Positions 6,881 to 11,581 of a stretch of 11,581 bases of DNA are shown here, one piece after another; within the stretch, counting starts at the first letter, position 1, and each line of letters starts with the position of its first letter. The position numbers and the translations under genes are program-made. Below the pieces are notes generated by a model. The model was not told the DNA's origin. It searched no databases and saw only the letters and a list, made by a program, of their open reading frames with translations. The stretch lies in contig NW_003109580.1 of NCBI RefSeq assembly GCF_000003605.2, positions 34,705-46,285 of the forward strand, in the 5' to 3' direction. The stretch is from Saccoglossus kowalevskii (lineage: Eukaryota > Hemichordata > Enteropneusta > Harrimaniidae).

Positions 6881-8237
6881 CACGTGACCTGTGTTCATAA
6901 TTTGTACTTGTTACTAAATTACCCACAAAGGTTAATGAAGGTCTCGGAGAGTTTCCGGGAGACGGTGACCTAAAAATGAAATACGAACTGAAAGCGTCAT
7001 TTTAAAATTAAAATTTAATATGAAGGACTAGGGATATTGTTGGGATAGTATACCAACATATAGTAGACAAAGTTGTGGAGTTTGGTACTGGACAAAAAGC
7101 ATCCGTCATACTTTTCCGCAGAAAGGAGAAAAAGGAATTGTTCGTATAAATTACAAACAAACAAACGTCACTGCTGTTTTTCATTAAAATTATTATTTTT
7201 TTCTTCTGCATGAAAATATACATTTCTCTGAGTGCTCATAGATGGCGCCATTTTCCAAGTGACTAATTTTGTTGTTAGCACCGACGATGACGCATTTTTT
7301 TCCGTCATGTTGAGTAGTGCCATATGATTCTGTAAAATAATTCCCAGGGTCCTAATAGTTGAATTTGGTTGCCACGTGACACTTCCCACCATTTAAGATA
7401 ATTTTTCTTCGAGGTTCAATTGACCTCAGTAGGGTGTTATCAGCGGGCCATTTTTTTTAAGTTTGACTGCATGCATTGTTTTAGAACCTGAATCGATGTC
7501 ATAAATCCCACATGTCGCTGTCAACTCTAGCGCACAATGTATGATGGGTAATTATCTGTTTTCGAAATATTATTGTCTCCGGGGAAAAAATCCATGGCGT
7601 GAATCCTTAAAAACTATTATATTACATGATTCCCGGTTATATTTTCTTGGTTGTCTATCTTTTTCTTGTTTTTATTTTATTTCAACATTTGTCATTTCCG
7701 ATAGCGTAGAGATCATGAAATACAACGTCAGGAATACTGTCACGTGATAACTGATTGACATATTTGCCAGCAAATCCTCTACTTAACGTTTGCGATTGCT
7801 TTGAAACGTTCTTCCATTCCAATTACTTTGGTGAAAAGAGAAAATAAAAGCCCGCTTGGCTGAAAAAAAATAATAAAGGTTCTACAAAGGAAATTGTGTT
7901 TTCCCAATAATAATGCCAGTTTTCAGTATTTAATTTACCATTCACTCGTCTTTCCTGCTCCGTTTAGCTAAGCAGTGCTTGTGATATCATATATCGTGAG
8001 TTGGTACACAACCACGTGACATCATTTAAATCAAATACGCTAGAATAAACATAATTGTAGGCAGTTAACGATACCACCAGCCCTACAGACACTGCCATTG
8101 TGCTATATTTCATGAAATCCAATCAGCTAACAACTAAGACCGAAGACTCATTATATGTGCTTTACTTCCTTGCCAGGCTTATCGGAGTTATTGAAATAGC
8201 GTTAAAGGTGTTTCGCACTTGATTTGAAATTCACGTG
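6881..8237. promoter_or_regulatory. Run of five CACGTG E-boxes
   Basis: CACGTG cores lie at 6881-6886, 7373-7378, 7741-7746, 8013-8018 and 8232-8237. Three have the identical nonamer CCACGTGAC (starting at 6880, 7372 and 8012), one is GTCACGTGAT and one TTCACGTGAG. Flanking sequences are otherwise unrelated. This density (five in 1.4 kb) is far above expectation for this composition. If regulatory, the likely readers are bHLH-leucine zipper proteins such as USF, MITF/TFE, SREBP or Myc-Max; clustering does not tell which. Confidence 0.4.
7240..7255. promoter_or_regulatory. CTCF-like core overlapping a YY1-like site
   Basis: AGATGGCGC at 7240-7248 fits the AGRKGGCGC core of insect CTCF motifs. 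The overlapping opposite strand reads AAAATGGCGCC, close to the YY1 core AANATGGC. The shared centre ATGGCGCCAT is a 10 bp palindrome. Both are motif matches only. Confidence 0.3.
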
Positions 8238-9533
8238 AGGTACTAATTAACACAAGGCTCTTACTTGATGGGAGTGGTAGACATTTCCAGGCGCCCGTGA
8301 GTATTGGCATAAGCCGGTGGCCGTAAACTGTTCTATACCAGCCCCCGAATGAATATTCGAGAACCAACCGATGATTATTCGAGGTACTGCCAGGCATGTG
8401 TACATTTATTTGTGAAGACACTGGGCAGATCATATTACGTGTCAGATCTGTGAGGTTATATAGTGGAAACATCAGTGGCTGGAATTTGTCCTATCAGTAC
8501 TTGGGCGGATCCATAATTTTACTTAACTTTTCTCCACCAGTTCCCTCTTTTCATCACAAAATAGTCCTGTTTATAGTCTGCATTTTCCTTCATAAGGTTG
8601 GGCAAATATAGCGAAAAATATTGAGTAAAAACTGAAAATTTAGTCAAATTGGTCTGTTGGTTAGAAAATTAGGGTTCATTTCCAGAAGTATTGAAGAATT
8701 TAAAAACAAAGTTTACCCAAAGTTGTGCGAGGAAGTCTGGTGGTGAAAGAGGGAAACGGTTCATATCTTTTTTTTTTTGAAAGAAATAAACCAGAAAAAA
8801 AAATTGAAAAACATTCTATGTATATACAACTTTAGATTTTAGGATGATTTTACCCAATGACACACCCCCTCGTGGATTCGCCCCTGTTGGCCATTAACTT
8901 GTGGTTTTGTAGACGCATAACACATAGCGGGTTGCATTATACGCGATTGGGGGAGTTTTTGCAACGAGCCGAGTAGCTTCGCATGATGTGCCCGTGCATA
9001 ATACAAACGATGGTTGCGATTTAAAAATATGACGCAAAGTTAATACTAGTATTCCAGTAGTATCAACTAGTCAGGAATATGGAATCGCTAAGCCTGTAAA
9101 TTACGACACAGTTCTATACATATCAGTGGTGACACAATGCATTGACGACCTACCATCATAAGGCATAAAACCAAACTGTCTCACAACGGTAAATATAGTA
9201 TGTTCGTCGATTAATTTTAAAAGAACGTTTTTTGAACTGAAAATGGTAAATTTAGGATCATTTAATTAGTTGACACATCAACTTCGTGTCGAAAATAAAA
9301 ACAAAAACATATGCTCTTTCACAGAGCCCTTCGGTTAATAGAGCGTATAAATCAATGCTGTCATAAGAAAAAATCTTCGAGCAGTGCAATTTTCAACTCC
9401 TGGCTTCACTACTACTGTACTTACGAATTGGTGCAAAATTGTATTTTTCCTGACGTCTGTTTTGTTTGATAATTACAAATATATATGCGTACTATTTTCC
9501 CAGACAGAAGCGCGTATGTTTAGAATACAGGGC

Positions 9534-9551
9534 CACAGTTGAGGGACTGTG
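9534..9551. repeat. Shortened relative of the GAGGGACTGTG hairpin
   Basis: CACAGT at 9534-9539 and ACTGTG at 9546-9551 enclose TGAGGG, so the right side reads GAGGGACTGTG as in the hairpins at 3716-3753 and 6003-6052. It looks like the same hairpin with its middle deleted. At 18 bases the resemblance could also be chance. Confidence 0.35.
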
Positions 9552-9589
9552 ACAGGGTAGACCGTAGTATGGATCTAGGCTGTTTTGTT

Positions 9590-9661
9590 AACAGTCGGCT
9601 CCGGGAATGGAGCTCACCGCCTGCATGAATGCAAGGTTCACGCGCTAACCGCTACCATCAC
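9590..9661 (-). mobile_element. tRNA-derived SINE head (degenerate)
   Basis: Read on the minus strand, this segment has TAGCGGTTAGCGC (9654-9642), a strong polymerase III A-box / D-arm match. About 40 bases later it has AGCTCCATTCC (9614-9604), matching eight of eleven positions of the B-box GGTTCGATTCC and followed by CCGG as in many tRNA T-arms. Between them CCTTGCAT-TC-ATGCAGG folds where an anticodon arm would be. Box order, spacing and the T-arm remnant fit a tRNA-like head, but T-loop changes and poor acceptor pairing argue against a working tRNA gene. The SINE body would run toward lower coordinates, where the hairpin relative at 9534-9551 lies. No poly-A or simple tail was found, so the end is undefined. 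Confidence 0.45.
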
Positions 9662-9664
9662 TAC

Positions 9665-10860
9665 ATTGTCTATTTCAATCTGGGTACCCTAACCAAAATA
9701 TCGTATGTCCGATTCTTGCTTCCTGCCCCTTTTTTACTACATATATACTATAGCGATGTGAACGACTCATTAAATAATTAATTGATTTTTAACAATAAAC
9801 TTTATTCCCCATTTTGAAAAACGATGATGATCTCTCGGGATATTTGTGTTGTATTTTCATTGCCTCGTCTCGCGTTACCTTGCCTTGACTAGCATTACCT
9901 AACACTGTCTAACCATACTATATTCGCACAACGGCACAGAAAACTATAAATTCTGTGACTATCATCTATTCTTATATATTACATAGGTGAATGAAACATG
10001 ACACGCAATACAATCTAATCTACAACTCGGTAGTGAGGTACCAATTTATTTTCCACACCCACAGTTGTGTTTTGATTACTTAAATAGTATAGAAAAGCAA
10101 ACCACGATAACGTAACAAACAAGAATAAACCCAATCACGGTGATAAGTTAAAACAACATTATATTATATTAGAAACAAAATAAATGACAACCGCAATGGT
10201 ATTTTGAAATCATAACGCTATTATATAAATGCTATTTATTGTAAACTTCTCATGGCGTGAATGGTGTGTTATCAAGTAACTTGTTTACTCCAATTATTTA
10301 TTATAAAGTAAAGTGGCAATTTATCGTTTCTATTCTGGGAGTAGGGTGAGTAGCGACGGGTGTACTTAAACACCTCTTGATTAGTGTACAAATTATTGAT
10401 AATAATTGGATCAGTATTGAAAACAATTGAGACTATTGAACGAAAATTATACATTTATATTATACCAGAAGTACATTACATGGGGTTTGCGACTACGGTG
10501 ACATGATACTAAGATCCCGTTTCAATCTCGCTCTCGCATAAGCGTTCCAACTCAGAAAAATGCGAATGCGCATGCCCGAGGTAACTAGGATACTGGGATG
10601 TCCAGGTGGATCAAAATAGCTGTTCACGATATGGCGAATTACGATAACTATATTTTCTGTACATTTTCGATGTAGTACATTTTTTCACTATGAATTTGGT
10701 AATACATGTTATATTGTTTTATTTAATACAAACCGCCTATGTCATGTCAGAAGGTCGTAGCATCCGTCTCGCTATCTACGAGATGAGACTTGAATGGGAT
10801 CTTGGCATGATGTCACCATACAGTACTATGCGCGTTGCAAACCCCAAGTAATGTACCTCT
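9665..10860. other. AT-rich non-coding stretch, no gene recognised
   Basis: I see no gene here. The sequence is AT-rich with several poly-A-signal-like AATAAA strings, as expected from composition. A donor-like AGG/GTGAGT is at about 10342-10350 on the plus strand, without an identifiable exon. The longest minus frame (10272-10454, 60 codons) is rich in asparagine, isoleucine and tyrosine as expected from AT-rich non-coding DNA. There are no E-boxes in this part. Confidence 0.7.
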
Positions 10861-10922
10861 GATTATACATATAATCTATGGATACACTATCCATGTCCCC
10901 GGGCTCCCGAAGACTCGCGAGA
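10861..10922. repeat. Cluster of short dyads
   Basis: Two small stem-loops lie back to back: GATTATA/TATAATC with a two-base spacer (10861-10876), and ATGGAT/ATCCAT with a five-base loop (10878-10894). They are followed by the palindromes CCCGGG and CTCGCGAG before 10922. Each is unremarkable alone; four in about 60 bases is unusual. The local composition also jumps from AT-rich to GC-rich here. Confidence 0.5.
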
Positions 10923-11581
10923 TTCTCACGTCACGTAGCAACGCAAATTGTCACGGTGCCTTTTCTGACAACAAATTCCAAATTACACCAATTACCAATT
11001 AGTCCCCCATATTTCGTGGTAAGCACAGTGAAAACAACATAAATAAAAGAAATGTTAATTATTACTAAGACGCCATTTTCATGCGCCTATTCTTGTGGTG
11101 CACTTTGATACAAATTTCCGACGCGGCGACGACATGCCCACGTGACATGTACATTACATCATGATTACTATTCAGTATCAACACGAAAACATGTTAAAGA
11201 AAATATGGAATAATGGCCAGTGATTTATTTTTGTTTTCTCAAACAGCGAATCCACGAGGCTCAATAAAAACTACTGACCGGATCGACCCTGGCGGTGGGA
11301 AATTTATTTCGTATCTGGATATTGTCAAGGATCCGTTTTTCACGTTTAATGTACCATGGTTGTAGCTGTTTTATTAAAATATCACATTTGACCTTAATAT
11401 TGTTTCTGTTAGAATCAAGATCGAGATAGAAAGTCTTAGCTCTTAACTATTGTCGTCCAATGAGTACTTTTTCCAAAATGTATTCGGGAATTTCGATAAA
11501 GTAGGCGCCACCTCAATCCACCCCTTCCCAAACCACGATATTCATCCCCCGATGTAATCAGATATATAGAAGATAATATTT
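10923..11581. other. Non-coding stretch to the window end, no gene confirmed
   Basis: It contains the E-box nonamer CCACGTGAC (core 11139-11144), the overlapping ACGTCACGT at about 10928-10936, and a CTCF-like core at 11505-11513 (GCGCCACCT, AGGTGGCGC on the minus strand). A 50-codon ATG frame at 11213-11365 contains a good acceptor-like TTTTCTCAAACAG ending at 11246 and a fairly protein-like composition, but has no recognised domain and its length is well within chance. I leave it unannotated as coding. Confidence 0.55.

Larger units (their letters stand above)
6727..9533. other. Non-coding stretch, no gene recognised
   Basis: No gene is supported over these 2.8 kb. A 94-codon minus-strand ATG frame at 8188-8472 shows no domain I recognise and its length is near chance expectation. 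Content: the E-box run at 6881-8237, a CTCF/YY1-like site at 7240-7255, a near-palindrome GAGGT-CAATTG-ACCTC at 7411-7427, a CCAATCAG box near 8119, a 12 bp palindrome at 8107-8118, A- and T-rich simple tracts at 8769-8807, the second copy of a 20-base string at 8629-8649, and palindrome AATACTAGTATT at 9042-9053. Confidence 0.6.

Noticed and set aside
8188-8472. 94-codon minus-strand ATG frame
   Set aside because: No recognised family and no supporting context; length is compatible with chance.
8671-8681. B-box-like GGTTCATTTCC
   Set aside because: No acceptable A-box at the right distance and no tRNA-like fold.
8639-8749. About 35 codons ending at TGG TGG TGA that look protein-like (IEEFKNKVYPKL...) and loosely recall the C-terminal tail of LINE reverse transcriptases
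   Set aside because: The resemblance rests on a handful of common residues, and no reverse-transcriptase motif occurs upstream in any frame.
11213-11365. 50-codon ATG frame with an internal acceptor-like site and fairly balanced composition
   Set aside because: It could be a terminal exon starting at 11247, but there is no homology I can name and no upstream donor that fits; kept only as a note.
1-11581. CRISPR array, prokaryotic operon, viral genes or toxin genes
   Set aside because: There are no regularly spaced repeats, no runs of co-directional coding frames and no recognisable proteins; the sequence has the character of animal non-coding DNA.

Overview
This 11.6 kb window looks like non-coding nuclear DNA from an animal, most likely an invertebrate. 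It is AT-rich, CpG does not look depleted by eye, reading frames are short and scattered over both strands, and the recognisable content is repeat debris: a MITE-like foldback element, a tRNA-derived SINE head, a long AAAT microsatellite and short hairpin repeats. I recognise no protein-coding gene, rRNA, tRNA gene, CRISPR array or prokaryotic operon structure. The longest open frames are about 90-105 codons. Given the stop-codon frequency expected at this composition, a few of that length should occur by chance in six frames, and none shows a domain, a convincing exon pair or protein-like conservation. An intergenic region or the inside of a large intron would both fit.

Layout. 1-1410: AT-rich filler with a poly-A tract, one palindromic E-box, a CTCF-like core and a C10 tract. 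1411-2510: three strong dyads (1413-1452, 2271-2315, 2480-2506) and a 110 bp purine-rich run. 3106-3270: a 165 bp element with 32 bp imperfect terminal inverted repeats that begin and end in TTAA, the best transposon candidate here. 3716-3753 and 6003-6052: two copies of a hairpin repeat with the same stem, CACAGTCCCTCTAT paired with ATAGAGGGACTGTG. A shortened relative lies at 9534-9551, next to a minus-strand tRNA-like SINE head (about 9590-9661). 3812-3921 and 4886-4931: two compact clusters of promoter- or enhancer-type sites. 4457-4480: a perfect 24 bp palindrome. 6596-6726: 8-mer units running into (AAAT)21, probably a retroposon tail. 6881-8237: a run of E-boxes. 10861-10922: clustered short dyads.

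The signal that crosses the whole window is an excess of the hexamer CACGTG: 13 sites where roughly one or two are expected, eight of them in the stricter form GTCACGTG/CACGTGAC. Their flanks are unrelated, so they do not appear to be copies of one repeat. With a perfect CRE, paired CCAAT boxes and several AGRKGGCGC (CTCF-type) cores, this makes the window a candidate cis-regulatory domain, although a genome-wide word bias has not been excluded. The species, the neighbouring genes and any function are not visible from this sequence.
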